Positions 47,297 to 56,285 of a DNA stretch of 64,000 bases are shown in pieces. The stretch is taken from NCBI RefSeq assembly GCF_018734325.1, contig NZ_CP073754.1, forward strand, positions 1,860,001 to 1,924,000, in the 5' to 3' direction. Under the pieces are notes generated by a model, which was given only the letters and a program-made list of their open reading frames with translations, was not told the origin of the DNA and did no database searches. Position 1 is the first letter of the stretch. Each line of letters starts with the position of its first letter. Both the position numbers and the translations under genes were made by a program. Source of the stretch: Methylomonas paludis (GTDB taxonomy: Bacteria; Pseudomonadota; Gammaproteobacteria; Methylococcales; Methylomonadaceae).

Positions 47297-48250
47297 ATGT
47301 TTGGCTTTGATCATGAATATGCTTTTGACCCAAATTACGGCTACAGTCTGGCGGATTTATTAGCTGTACCGGCACCCAAAGCTCCAGACGATTTTAGTGA
47401 ATTTTGGCAACAGCGTTATCAACGCAGCCTGACCTTATCCCCAGCCTATCAATTAAAGCCTTGCGGCACTCAAGCCGGATTTCAGGTTTATGAGCTCAGT
47501 TATCAATCGACTGCAGAAGTGATTATTCGCGGCTGGCTGCTTACCCCTGAACAACAGACTATTAAACGGGCAGTGATCGTCGGCCACGGTTATGGCGGTC
47601 GTGAGCAGCCTGATTATCATCTTAAACCGGCTAATACAGCTTTATTATTTCCCTGTTTTCGCGGCCTGGGCAAAAGCCGCAGCCCGAAATTGCCGGAATC
47701 ACCCGATCAACATGTATTGTGGAAAATTGACGACCCCCAGCAATACATCATGGGCGGCTGTGTTGATGACTTATGGCTGGCGGTATCGGTTTTGCAGCAG
47801 ATTTATCCGCAAACCATCGGACATATCGGCTATATGGGCATCAGCTTTGGCGGCGGCATTGGCGCACTGGGGGTTCCCTGGGATGCACGCATTAAGCGGG
47901 CGCATTTCAATGTCCCCACCTTTGGCAACCAGCCCCTGCGCACGCAATTACCCACGACCGGCAGCGCCGCCGCCGTGCAGGACTATTTTCAACAGCATCA
48001 TAATGTCCTTGCAACATTAAGCTATTATGATGCAGCCTTGGCTGCCGAATATGGTCGGCAGGACGCCCATTTTGCCCTGGCATTATTTGATCCGGTGGTG
48101 GCACCGCCGGGCCAATTTGCTATCTACAATACCTGGGCCGGGCAAAAATCCCTGTTTATCCTGGAAGCAGGCCATTTTGCCTATCCCAACCAGATCTATC
48201 AGGAACTACAATTGTTGAATGAGTTAAACCAATTTTTTGGGGAAATCTAA
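47297..48250 (+). CDS. Alpha/beta hydrolase, acetylxylan esterase-like
   Basis: 317 residues. The layout matches the AXE1 family: an N-terminal PDDFSEFWQQRYQRSL segment, a first strand RGWLLTPEQQTIKRAVIVGH with YGGR, then the nucleophile elbow GYMGISFGGGIGALG, an acidic residue in ALALFDPVVAPPGQFAIYN and the histidine in LEAGHFAYP. Such enzymes deacetylate sugars or cephalosporin-type esters; the true substrate here is unknown. No signal peptide is visible, so it is probably cytoplasmic. It is followed 9 bp later by another esterase-like gene, and the two may form an operon. Confidence 0.82.
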   Translation: MFGFDHEYAFDPNYGYSLADLLAVPAPKAPDDFSEFWQQRYQRSLTLSPAYQLKPCGTQAGFQVYELSYQSTAEVIIRGWLLTPEQQTIKRAVIVGHGYGGREQPDYHLKPANTALLFPCFRGLGKSRSPKLPESPDQHVLWKIDDPQQYIMGGCVDDLWLAVSVLQQIYPQTIGHIGYMGISFGGGIGALGVPWDARIKRAHFNVPTFGNQPLRTQLPTTGSAAAVQDYFQQHHNVLATLSYYDAALAAEYGRQDAHFALALFDPVVAPPGQFAIYNTWAGQKSLFILEAGHFAYPNQIYQELQLLNELNQFFGEI

Positions 48251-48259
48251 GCACCGATT

Positions 48260-48988
48260 ATGAATCGTGAATATCATCACTGGTTTTCTCCCAGACTGGG
48301 TCGAGATATGGAGTTTCTGGTCTTTGGTCATGCCGGTGCCAAGGTATTGATATTTCCTACCCGAGACGGTCGCTTTTACGAATATGAAAATTTACGCATT
48401 GTCGACAGCCTGAGCAGTAAAATTGCCGCCGGGCAATTGCAATTGTATTGCCTGGACAGCATAGATCACGAAACTTTTTACTGTTTCTGGAACCAACCGA
48501 ATCACCGCATCCAGCGCCATATCCAGTTTGAAGATTATGTATTAAACGAAATTATCCCGTTTATGCAGGCCAAAAATCCGCACCCGGACATTATTGTCCA
48601 CGGCTGCAGCCTTGGTGCCTATCATGCCACCAATATCGCCTTCCGCCACCCGCATTTGTTTAGCCGGTTGGTGGCTTTTTCGGGACGCTTTGATTTAACC
48701 CTGGAAATCGAACACTTTAAAAACCTGTTTGACGGCTATTACGATGAAGATATTTATTTTCATACTCCGACACATTTTTTACCCAATCTCAATTGTGAAC
48801 GCCAATTAGACGCGATCCGGCAAATGGATATTACTTTGGTCATAGGCAAACAAGATCCGTTTTTGCAAAACAATCATCAGTTAAGCCATATTTTGAATCA
48901 AAAAGGCGTGCGTCATGCCTTGTATGAGTGGGAGGGCAGGGCGCATCAAGGCCATTATTGGCGGCGTATGGCACCTTTGTATATATAA
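48260..48988 (+). CDS. Esterase D/antigen 85-like alpha/beta hydrolase
   Basis: 242 residues of the putative esterase family. The nucleophile elbow is IVHGCSLGAYHATNIAFRHP (G-x-S-x-G). Later elements are VAFSGRFDLTLEI, TLVIGKQDPFLQNN with the acidic residue and the catalytic histidine in GRAHQGHYWRRM. No signal peptide. The substrate is unknown. It is probably cotranscribed with the hydrolase gene before it and is followed by a hairpin. Confidence 0.82.
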   Translation: MNREYHHWFSPRLGRDMEFLVFGHAGAKVLIFPTRDGRFYEYENLRIVDSLSSKIAAGQLQLYCLDSIDHETFYCFWNQPNHRIQRHIQFEDYVLNEIIPFMQAKNPHPDIIVHGCSLGAYHATNIAFRHPHLFSRLVAFSGRFDLTLEIEHFKNLFDGYYDEDIYFHTPTHFLPNLNCERQLDAIRQMDITLVIGKQDPFLQNNHQLSHILNQKGVRHALYEWEGRAHQGHYWRRMAPLYI

Positions 48989-48990
48989 GG

Positions 48991-49023
48991 CGTTTTAAAA
49001 AGTTGACTTAGCCTTTTAAAACG
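48991..49023. terminator. AT-rich hairpin after the esterase gene
   Basis: CGTTTTAAAA (48991-49000) and TTTTAAAACG (49014-49023) are perfect complements around a 13-base loop, 2 bp after the stop codon. Runs of T and A on each side allow action in either direction. Confidence 0.5.
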
Positions 49024-49063
49024 GCAATTAGGATACAATAGCTATTTTTGCTGTGTTTCTCTA

Positions 49064-49684
49064 ATGGCCCTGTTTCTTGAAATTCATACCCAAAATCCAC
49101 AACCGCGCCTGATCCAGCAAGCGGTTGAGATTCTGGAAAAGGGTGGAGTAATCGCCTATCCCACCGACACCAGCTATGCATTGGGTGCGCGTATCGGCGA
49201 CAAACAGGCGGCTGACAGCATACGCCGGATTCGCCGCCTGGACGACAGTCACAATTTAACCCTGCTGTGCAACGATTTGTCGCAAGTTGCCACCTTTACC
49301 CGCATGGGTAACGATGCCCATAGGCTGATAAAAAAACTGACACCAGGGCCGTTTACCTTTATATTGGATGCCACCCGTGAGGTGCCGCGCCGCCTGCAAC
49401 ATCCCAAGAAGAAAACCATAGGTGTGCGTATTCCCGACTATCGCATTGCCCAGGCTATTGTTGCCGCGCTGGGGGAACCTTTACTGACCTCGACACTGAT
49501 CATGCCCGGCGAGGAAGATGCCTTGACCGACCCCTTTGATATCCGACAATTGCTTGACCGTGAACTGGATTTAATTATCGATGCCGGCATAGTTGAATAT
49601 CAACCCACTACCATCATCAGCTGTATGGATAATGTATTTGAAATTGTCAGACAAGGCATCGGCATTGCGCCGATGTTGGAGTAA
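49064..49684 (+). CDS. Sua5/YciO/YrdC-family protein (YciO type)
   Basis: 206 residues. The fold signatures are GGVIAYPTDTSYALGARIGD, IRRIRRLDDSHNLTLLC and LTPGPFTFILDATREVPRRL, with KKKTIGVRIPDYRIAQAIVA. Sua5/YrdC proteins make threonylcarbamoyl-AMP for tRNA t6A; the YciO branch is related but its role is less certain, and the sequence here (for example KTIGVRIPD and TDPFDIRQLL) is nearer to YciO. It is followed 5 bp later by the protease gene and may be cotranscribed with it and scpAB. Confidence 0.85.
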   Translation: MALFLEIHTQNPQPRLIQQAVEILEKGGVIAYPTDTSYALGARIGDKQAADSIRRIRRLDDSHNLTLLCNDLSQVATFTRMGNDAHRLIKKLTPGPFTFILDATREVPRRLQHPKKKTIGVRIPDYRIAQAIVAALGEPLLTSTLIMPGEEDALTDPFDIRQLLDRELDLIIDAGIVEYQPTTIISCMDNVFEIVRQGIGIAPMLE

Positions 49685-49689
49685 GCACT

Positions 49690-50343
49690 GTGGATGATTT
49701 ATCGCTGGTACAGCGCATTGTAATCTGGGTTTTACCAGTGGTTTTCGCTATCACAGGCCACGAAGTGGCGCACGGCTGGATGGCTAAAAAATACGGCGAT
49801 AACACAGCCTTTCTACAAGGCCGGTTAAGCCTGAACCCGTTAAAACATATCGATCCGTTAGGCACCATTATTATCCCCGGCTTGATGCTGATTACCTTTA
49901 CCGGGTTTATTTTTGGCTGGGCCAAACCGGTACCGATAGATGCGCGTAACTTCAAGCAGCCGAAACAGGCCATTATGATGGTGGCTTTGGCCGGGCCATC
50001 GGCAAATTTGCTGATGGCTTTTATCTGGGCATTAATTGCCAGAATTGGCGTTACTTTCCATGAATTTGAATTTTTTGCCATTCCGTTGATTAAAACCGGG
50101 GAAGCCGGCATCCATATCAATTTGATACTGGCCTTGTTGAATCTACTGCCGATACCACCGTTAGACGGCAGCCGTATCTTATCCGGCATGCTGCCGGATT
50201 ACTGGGCCTGGCAATTCAATCGTCTGGAGCGATTTGGCTTTATCATTTTACTGGTATTGCTGATGACTAATGTGGTGGGCATGGTGCTGGCTTATCCGCT
50301 GTTTTATGCCAGTCAGCTGTTTTTTAGCCTGGCCGGCTTGTAG
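49690..50343 (+). CDS. Site-2 protease family (M50) membrane metalloprotease
   Basis: 217 residues, several transmembrane helices. Zinc motif HEVAH in VFAITGHEVAHGWMAKKYGD (about residues 23-35) and the second metal-binding element LNLLPIPPLDGSRILSG, the family's 'N.lPi.pLDGg'. It starts with GTG at 49690. Such proteases cut membrane-bound substrates; none is indicated here. This small M50 type next to scpA is common in proteobacteria. Confidence 0.9.
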   Translation: MDDLSLVQRIVIWVLPVVFAITGHEVAHGWMAKKYGDNTAFLQGRLSLNPLKHIDPLGTIIIPGLMLITFTGFIFGWAKPVPIDARNFKQPKQAIMMVALAGPSANLLMAFIWALIARIGVTFHEFEFFAIPLIKTGEAGIHINLILALLNLLPIPPLDGSRILSGMLPDYWAWQFNRLERFGFIILLVLLMTNVVGMVLAYPLFYASQLFFSLAGL

Positions 50344-50361
50344 TCGCAGTAACTGGGACCG

Positions 50362-51192
50362 ATGACGACAACTGATCTGGCAGCATCTGCAGAAACAGCG
50401 CTGATCACGCCGTTGGCCATGGTGTACGGCCAGCCCTATCAGGATTTGCCCGACGACTTATATATTCCGCCCGATGCTCTGGAAGTGTTTCTGGATGCAT
50501 TTGAAGGGCCGCTGGATTTGTTATTGTATTTAATCCGCCGACAGAATCTGGATGTATTGAATATTCCGATTGCCCAGATAACCAAGCAATATATAGCCTA
50601 TATCGATATCATGGATCAATTGCGGCTGGAACTGGCCGCTGAATATCTGGTGATGGCGGCACTGCTGGCGGAAATAAAATCGCGAATGTTACTGCCGCGG
50701 CAGGTAGACGCCGAAGCAGAAGAAGAGGACCCACGCGCCTATTTGATTCGTAAACTCCAGGAATACGAAGCTATCAAACTGGCAGCGGAACATCTGGATC
50801 AGCTGCCCCGCGACGAACGCGACACCTTTGCGATCAGTGTCGATACGGCTACCGTCAGTGTGGCCCAGGCCTTACCGGGCGTTGCACTCAAGGAAGTCCT
50901 GCTGGCGTTTCAGGATGTGTTGAAACGTGTCGAGCAGCTTAGTCATCATCAAATAACCAAAGAACCTTTATCAGTCCGTGAACGAATGGCAACCATTTTG
51001 GAAAAACTTAACCGGTCAGATAGCCTCGCTTTCGGAGCGTTATTTACCCGAAGCGAAGGAAAAAACGGCGTGGTTGTCGCGTTTCTTGCCATCCTTGAGC
51101 TCAGCAAAGAAGGAATCATCGACATCTTCCAGTCCGAGCCTTACGCCGGACTCAACGTTAGAGTTCGCAGCAGAAGCGCTGACACCATCTGA
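50362..51192 (+). CDS. scpA: Segregation and condensation protein A
   Basis: 276 residues; kleisin subunit of the SMC-ScpAB condensin. The N-terminal ALEVFLDAFEGPLDLLLYLI and IPIAQITKQYIAYID bind the SMC neck, AAEYLVMAALLAEIKSRMLL is highly conserved, and the C-terminal winged helix contains GVVVAFLAILELSKEGIIDI. It is followed by scpB, whose frame is open across the scpA end. Confidence 0.93.
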   Translation: MTTTDLAASAETALITPLAMVYGQPYQDLPDDLYIPPDALEVFLDAFEGPLDLLLYLIRRQNLDVLNIPIAQITKQYIAYIDIMDQLRLELAAEYLVMAALLAEIKSRMLLPRQVDAEAEEEDPRAYLIRKLQEYEAIKLAAEHLDQLPRDERDTFAISVDTATVSVAQALPGVALKEVLLAFQDVLKRVEQLSHHQITKEPLSVRERMATILEKLNRSDSLAFGALFTRSEGKNGVVVAFLAILELSKEGIIDIFQSEPYAGLNVRVRSRSADTI

Positions 51193-51445
51193 ACCACCCG
51201 AACAGCCTGCAGCCTATGTTGACGCGGAAATCAGTCCAGCCAAACCCAAAGCCAAACCCCGTAAACCCAAGCCGGCAGTTGAGGCCCATCAGCCGCCACC
51301 AGCTTCGGCACCGGTCATTTTGCGGCGTCAGCCACCCAGGCTGCCATCTGCATTTTCCAGGCAGCAACCCTGGCTTAAACCGCAGCCGGAGGTGGTTACC
51401 GAAAGCCGCAGCACCACAGTTATTCAGCCTGAAACCGAGGCTGCC

Positions 51446-52084
51446 ATGAATATCAAACGCATCGTCGAAGCGATTCTGTTTGCGGCCAACAAACCGATGA
51501 CCATTAAACAGATTCAGGACGTATTTCCGGAACTGGAACAGCCCAATACCCTGGATATTCAGGAAGCTATTGAAGCCATCAGCCAGGATTATCTGGATCG
51601 GCCGATAGGCTTGCAAAAACTGGCCAGCGGTTACCGCTTTCAGGTCAGAGAGGGTTTGGGCTATTGGCTAAGCCGGATTTTTGACGAAAAACCGCCGCGT
51701 TATTCCAGAGCGCTACTGGAAACTCTGGCCATTATTGCCTATCGCCAACCCGTTACGCGCGGCGAAATTGAAGACATCCGCGGCGTCAGCGTCAGCAGCA
51801 GTATTATCCAGACCCTGCTGGAACGGGAATGGGTGCGCGTGATCGCCCACAAAGAAGTACCGGGCCGCCCGGCGCTCTATGGCACCACCAAACAGTTTCT
51901 GGATTATTTTAATATCAGCTCATTGGCCGAATTACCGACTCTGCAAGAACTTGTCGACACTAATTTCAGCCTTGACTCCCAACAGCCTTTAGTACAGGAA
52001 AACAGTGAAAGACAGCAAATCATTTCCGCAGAAGCCCAGCAATCCCCGCCAGACCCGGCGGAATCCGGGCAAAACCCCAACTAA
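51446..52084 (+). CDS. scpB: Segregation and condensation protein B
   Basis: Core of 212 residues starting at ATG 51446 (MNIKRIVEAILFAANKPMTI), the recognised start of ScpB homology, with the winged-helix parts RYSRALLETLAIIAYRQPVT and RGEIEDIRGVSVSSSII and EVPGRPALYGTTKQFLDYFN. The reading frame is open far upstream, to 50978, overlapping scpA by 215 bp and including a Pro/Ala/Lys-rich stretch at about 51193-51445 (PAKPKAKPRKPKPAVEA). That part has no gene of its own and good coding character, so the protein may carry a long flexible N-terminal extension; the true start is uncertain. ScpB dimers stabilise the condensin complex. Confidence 0.85.
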   Translation: MNIKRIVEAILFAANKPMTIKQIQDVFPELEQPNTLDIQEAIEAISQDYLDRPIGLQKLASGYRFQVREGLGYWLSRIFDEKPPRYSRALLETLAIIAYRQPVTRGEIEDIRGVSVSSSIIQTLLEREWVRVIAHKEVPGRPALYGTTKQFLDYFNISSLAELPTLQELVDTNFSLDSQQPLVQENSERQQIISAEAQQSPPDPAESGQNPN

Positions 52085-52856
52085 ACCAGCCAGCCCTGCG
52101 TCAAATCAGGATAGCGCGGCTGGTGGCGAACGCATTCAAAAAGTGCTGGCCAGAGCCGGCCTGGGCTCGCGCCGGGAAATCGAGCGCTGGATACAGGAAG
52201 GCCGGTTAACCGTCAACAATGCCCAAGTCGCACTGGGCTACCACTTAAAACCCGGCGATTATCTGCAAATCAATGGCCGGGTAGTGAAATGGGACAAATA
52301 CACCGACCAGCCGACCAGAGTAGTGGTTTACCACAAACCAGCCGGCGAAATGGTCACCCGTCACGACCCGGAAGGCCGCCCCACCATCTTCAGCCGCCTG
52401 CCAAAACTGGCAGTGGGCCGCTGGATTGCGGTAGGCCGGCTGGACATCAATACCTCCGGTCTGATCCTGGTCACCAACAACGGCGAACTGGCCAACCGGC
52501 TGATGCATCCGTCCCGCCAGGTTGAACGCGAGTACGCAGTCCGCATCCTCGGCGATGTGGAAGAAAGCACCCTGGAACGCCTGCGCCAAGGCGTGGAACT
52601 GGAAGACGGCCCGGCCCATTTCGATGAAATCCGTTACTACGCCGGTGAAGGCGCCAATAAATGGTATTACGTGGTGGTTAAACAGGGTCGTAACCGCCTG
52701 GTCAGACGCCTATGGGAATCCCAGGGTGTTAAAGTCAGCCGCTTAATCCGGGTACGCTACGGCGAAGTCGTGTTACCGGAACGGGTTAGAGCTAACGATC
52801 ATTATGAATTGGATGCCAAGGAATTGCAGCAGTTGATGGGGTTTGTTGAATTGTAA
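52005..52856 (+). CDS. rluB: 23S rRNA pseudouridine synthase RluB
   Basis: 283 residues. A basic, disordered N-terminus (about 1-40), an S4 RNA-binding domain (RIQKVLARAGLGSRREIERW) and the RsuA/RluB catalytic domain with the active Asp in VGRLDINTSGLILVTNNG and the later QGRNRLVRRLWESQG motif. RluB makes pseudouridine 2605 in E. coli 23S rRNA. The start is GTG 52005, 80 bp inside the end of scpB; no other plausible start precedes the S4 domain. scpA-scpB-rluB is a common gene order. Confidence 0.93.
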   Translation: MKDSKSFPQKPSNPRQTRRNPGKTPTKPASPASNQDSAAGGERIQKVLARAGLGSRREIERWIQEGRLTVNNAQVALGYHLKPGDYLQINGRVVKWDKYTDQPTRVVVYHKPAGEMVTRHDPEGRPTIFSRLPKLAVGRWIAVGRLDINTSGLILVTNNGELANRLMHPSRQVEREYAVRILGDVEESTLERLRQGVELEDGPAHFDEIRYYAGEGANKWYYVVVKQGRNRLVRRLWESQGVKVSRLIRVRYGEVVLPERVRANDHYELDAKELQQLMGFVEL

Positions 52857-52952
52857 GCAGGCTGATTGGTAAAAACTCAGACAGGCCCCAATCAAACGAT
52901 ATTTCCGATGGCTGTAATATGTCTTTTTACCCCAAAAATTGGATTTTTTTCG

Positions 52953-53687
52953 ATGACACACTTTCAAATGGATCAACCTTTACCCCCGGTAATTGTATCT
53001 CGAGAACTTGTTCAGTCATTGCATTCGTATTTGACTAACAAATCGTTATCACTTGCCTTAGCAGATGATGACCTAGCAAAAGTTTCGTCAGCAATTAAAA
53101 TTTCTATTCAGGATGACCTAGGAAAAGAAACAATGAGTTCGCTTATTGAATATGCACCCAACAAATTTCCTGACACAACAAAAAATGTAGACGTAATATT
53201 TTCTAATGCATTTGGTACTAGTCTATATGACCTATCAATTGAAGTGCGATTCAACCGCGACAAAATGTTCTCGGAATTGAAAATCTCTTGCAATAGAGAT
53301 AACGCGCGCGAACTGGCACACGGGATCACCCATGGTATACTACAATGTCTTGGCCCGCACAAAAAAGGATTAGTCTGGCTGTATCCAAATCGATTTATCG
53401 AAGGTGTAATTTGGTCGACACTGGGTGCCGATGTCATGTTACTTGCGACCAGTTCTGTGAACACTCAGACATTTATTCCGGCATATATATTTATTTTTAT
53501 TATATTAGTCTCATATATTTTTATTCTTCCAAAGCTTCGCCCTTATAATGAATTTGAGTCTCGCAAGACCGAGGATAAGCTTAAATGGTGGGATTGGTTC
53601 ATGAAAGGATCACTAGGATTCATTATATTCGGAACGATCTTTGCTCTATTGAAGGAATGGTTCATAAGACAAACCATTGGAAGTTAA
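52953..53687 (+). CDS. Unrecognised membrane protein
   Basis: 244 residues; I do not recognise the family. The first two thirds are soluble in character (SLALADDDLAKVSSAIKISI, SNAFGTSLYDLSIEVRFNRD). The last third has two or three membrane helices: about TLGADVMLLATSSV with FIPAYIFIFIILVSYIFIL, and GSLGFIIFGTIFALLKEW near the end, separated by a charged loop (NEFESRKTEDKLKWWDW). The gene is AT-rich compared with rluB, 96 bp upstream, suggesting acquisition. ATG 52953 is my choice; the frame is open to 52866. It marks the start of the second accessory zone. Confidence 0.6.
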   Translation: MTHFQMDQPLPPVIVSRELVQSLHSYLTNKSLSLALADDDLAKVSSAIKISIQDDLGKETMSSLIEYAPNKFPDTTKNVDVIFSNAFGTSLYDLSIEVRFNRDKMFSELKISCNRDNARELAHGITHGILQCLGPHKKGLVWLYPNRFIEGVIWSTLGADVMLLATSSVNTQTFIPAYIFIFIILVSYIFILPKLRPYNEFESRKTEDKLKWWDWFMKGSLGFIIFGTIFALLKEWFIRQTIGS

Positions 53688-54016
53688 CTAAGGCCATAAT
53701 GTGCGCCAGACATATAGGGTGCTGCCGTCAGGCGCACCGTTCGCGATCATTGCGCCTCGCATAGCTCCACACAACCTATTTGATGTCGAACATTTTCGGG
53801 GTTACGGAGGGAGGCTGCAAGTAAATCGACAGTCATTCACCAGCCAAAACCGCTGTCCACTCCTGGCCGATTACCCCCCACCAGCCAAAGTCAAACTAAA
53901 GATGATGATTAGTCCCAGTAAGCGAAGGTAGGCAAGCTAATCTATCAATGAAGTTTTCTGATGACAATTGGTTGCTATGATAAGATTTATGCTGGCATAT
54001 ACGATGGCATTATTTT
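53688..54016. other. Intergenic region before the PIN toxin gene
   Basis: About 330 bp. A GC-rich open stretch at 53701-53931 has no family resemblance and an amino-acid content unlike a normal protein, so I do not call it a gene. Nothing else seen. Confidence 0.35.
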
Positions 54017-54448
54017 GTGGCAATCAAGGTTGTAGTCGATACAAACGTTTTAGTCGCCGGATTGATAGGCGGCAAAGGGCCAAATAGGGAAGTGCTTCGT
54101 TGCTGCCTCCAGGGTGAATTACTTCCCTTTATTGGCAACGAGCTATTCCTTGAATATCAAGACTTGCTGAATCGGGAGCACATTCAGGCGCTTTGCAAGC
54201 AAACTAGCGTAACGCTGATGGAGTTTCTAGATGGTTTTGCCCAGGTTTGCAGGCCGGTTGACGCTCGGTACCTATGGCGTCCCAATTTAAAGGATGAAGC
54301 AGATAACCATTTAATTGAACTGGCAATTGCAGCCAATGCCAAATATATTATTACCAATAATGTGGCTGATTTTGCAACTGCGGAACTCAAGCACTTGGGT
54401 TATGAAGTCATTACACCAGAACAGCTTTTGAGGTTACTACGATCATGA
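54017..54448 (+). CDS. PIN-domain toxin of a toxin-antitoxin pair
   Basis: 143 residues of the COG1569 type PIN family. The N-terminal strand with Asp is VVVDTNVLVAGLIGG; the family's central Glu and Asp are in ELFLEYQDLLNRE and KDEADNHLIELA, and the last Asp element is YIITNNVADFATAEL. PIN toxins cut RNA. Start GTG at 54017. It overlaps the antitoxin gene by 4 bp (ATGA). Toxin-before-antitoxin order is less usual but seen in this family. Confidence 0.85.
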   Translation: MAIKVVVDTNVLVAGLIGGKGPNREVLRCCLQGELLPFIGNELFLEYQDLLNREHIQALCKQTSVTLMEFLDGFAQVCRPVDARYLWRPNLKDEADNHLIELAIAANAKYIITNNVADFATAELKHLGYEVITPEQLLRLLRS

Positions 54449-54660
54449 CAACCTTATCTATCCGCTTACCCGACGATATGGCAGAAAAACTGAAGAAAAT
54501 TGCCCAAATCAGGGACATTAGCGTCAATAAACTAATGTTTGAACTATCTGTGCAAGTCTTGGCAGAAGAAGAAGCCAAGCAACGTTTCTTGGCTGCTCAA
54601 CTGCGTGGAAATCCCAAGCGGGCCTTGCAACAGCTGGATGGGCTTGATTTATTGGCCTAG
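54445..54660 (+). CDS. Ribbon-helix-helix antitoxin
   Basis: 71 residues. The start MTTLSIRLPDDMAEKLKKIA is the ribbon-helix-helix (CopG-like) DNA-binding fold, followed by a helical toxin-binding tail (AEEEAKQRFLAAQLRGNPKR). It is coupled to the PIN toxin gene. A mutated copy of this gene, together with the DNA after it, is at 58485-58679. Confidence 0.85.
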   Translation: MTTLSIRLPDDMAEKLKKIAQIRDISVNKLMFELSVQVLAEEEAKQRFLAAQLRGNPKRALQQLDGLDLLA

Positions 54661-54776
54661 ACTCAAGAAACTGTCATTATTCATTGTTAATGTTGCTTAA
54701 ATAATTTTAAAACAATTGGTTAGCTTAAAGTAATGTGATGGGCTACTTTTAATATCTTACAAGTTACTGTTTTTTA

Positions 54777-55757
54777 AGATATTTTTTGGTTAATGGTTGA
54801 TTTTGGTTCGAGTGGTGCAGGGCATTGTTGAATCCCAATGACTCTGCTTTGATTAAGGCTACGCTGCGAATTCCTCGATTCCACTGCGTTGCATCGAGGC
54901 TACGGGTCGCGATTATATAGGCTATGGTGGCCGGCTGTGTAGGGTATTTTTGCGATTGCTAAACATAAAACACCCGCGAGGTTTGGTGGCTTGCCTGGCA
55001 GCGAAGCCACCCTACATGGCTACTTTCAACACCTTAAAAATGACTGTTTTTTTAGGCTATGTTTGCGTTAATGGTTGATTTTGGTTTAAGTGGTGCAGGG
55101 CATTGTTGAATCCCAATGACTCTGCTTTGATTAAGGCTACGCTGCGAATCCCTCGATTCCACTGCGTTGCATCGAGGCTACGGGTCGCGATGATATAGGC
55201 TATGGTGGCCCGGCTGTGTAGGGTATTTTTGCGATTGCTAAACATAAAACACCCGCGAGGTTTGGTGGCTTGCCTAGCGGCGAAGCCACCCTACATGGCT
55301 GCTTTCAACACCTTAAAAATGACTGTTTTTTTAGGCTATGTTTGGGTTAATGGTTGATTTTGGTTTAAGTGGTGCAGGGCATTGTTGAATCCCACTGACT
55401 CTGCTTTGATTAAGGCTACGCTGCGAATCCCTCGATTCCACTGCGTTGCATCGAGGCTACGGGTCGCGATGATATAGGCTATGGTGGCCGGCTGTATAGG
55501 GTATTTTTGCGATTGCTAAACATAAAACACCCGCGAGGTTTGGTGGCTTGCCTGGCAGCGAAGCCACCCTACATGGCTACTTTCAACACCTTAAAAATGA
55601 CTGTTTTTTTAGGCTATGTTTGCGTTAATGGTTGATTTTGGTTTAAGTGGTGCAGGGCATTGTTGAATCCCACTGACTCTGCTTTGATTAAGGCTACGCT
55701 GCGAATTCCTCGATTCCACTGCGTTGCATCGAGGCTACGGGTCGCGATGATATACCA
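54777..55757. repeat. Tandem repeat array, about 3.5 units of 278-279 bp
   Basis: The marker ATGGTTGATTTTGGTT starts at 54793, 55071, 55350 and 55628, giving periods of 278, 279 and 278 bp; the last unit stops at about 55757. Units differ at only a few positions. Each holds two palindromes: CCTCGAT...ATCGAGG (around CCACTGCGTTGC) and GGTGGCTTGCC...GGC(A/G)GCGAAGCCACC. No convincing gene lies within. Related units stand at 58794-59230 and a fragment at 9983-10039. Neighbouring 54661-54776 is homologous to 58680-58793. Confidence 0.92.
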
Positions 55758-55799
55758 GCTGTATTCGTAACTGCGGATCGGCAACTATACGAGGCTATT

Positions 55800-56003
55800 T
55801 TGAGAACGGATTTTGGGCATCTTGCTGAAGAAATGGTGAGTCACGTAGGAATTGTTCAATTAGTTGATTTGCTTGTCGGACTGAAAGGCGACGAACGGGT
55901 TCTTGGCGAACTTTTGTGGAGCAGTAAAGTCTCCGAACGCTCACAGCGTATTAGGTCATACTTAACAGTTGAAGCGTTGAGTTTGACGAAGCACTTGCGA
56001 TGA
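55800..56003 (+). CDS. Possible truncated gene after the repeat array
   Basis: Open frame that can be read from the array edge (in frame from about 55755: PAVFVTADRQLYEAILRTDF) through VSHVGIVQLVDLLVGLKGDE to a stop that overlaps the next small gene (ATGA). The only start near is TTG 55800. VTADRQLYEA resembles the C-terminal part of PIN-type proteins, but this is weak. Most likely the 3' end of a gene whose start was lost when the repeats expanded or moved in. Confidence 0.4.
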   Translation: MRTDFGHLAEEMVSHVGIVQLVDLLVGLKGDERVLGELLWSSKVSERSQRIRSYLTVEALSLTKHLR

Positions 56004-56191
56004 CAATGCATGAAGTCGTGGAGGCTCAATCGGATGCTATCGCTCGAGAAATGGAGCGGGATGGGACTGATCTTGAAGCCACAGAACCGAGAGCGCGTAT
56101 CAAGGCACTTAAATCACTCGGCGCTTTTGAGGAAAACTTCTTCGCGGGAATGAGTGAAGCAATCAAAAAGCTAGAAAAACTCATTGAATAA
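56000..56191 (+). CDS. Small unrecognised protein, coupled to the preceding fragment
   Basis: 63 residues, charged and helical (QSDAIAREMERDGTDLEATE, FAGMSEAIKKLEKLIE). I know no family for it. The ATGA overlap with the frame before it argues for a real two-gene unit, perhaps a decayed toxin-antitoxin or similar pair. Confidence 0.4.
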   Translation: MTMHEVVEAQSDAIAREMERDGTDLEATEPRARIKALKSLGAFEENFFAGMSEAIKKLEKLIE

Positions 56192-56285
56192 CAGTGAATA
56201 AGTCGTAAGCGGACATCCGTGGTTCTGACTTCGGCCGTCCTCTTTTAGCCGTTTTGAGCCTACAAATGGCCATGACCGTACAAGT

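Noticed and set aside
53701-53931. Open frame of 76 codons as a gene
   Set aside because: Composition is unlike a protein, there is no ribosome binding site and no family resemblance.
54777-55757. The tandem array as a CRISPR array
   Set aside because: The repeated unit is the full 278 bp with nearly identical sequence throughout; there are no short repeats with unique spacers and no cas genes.
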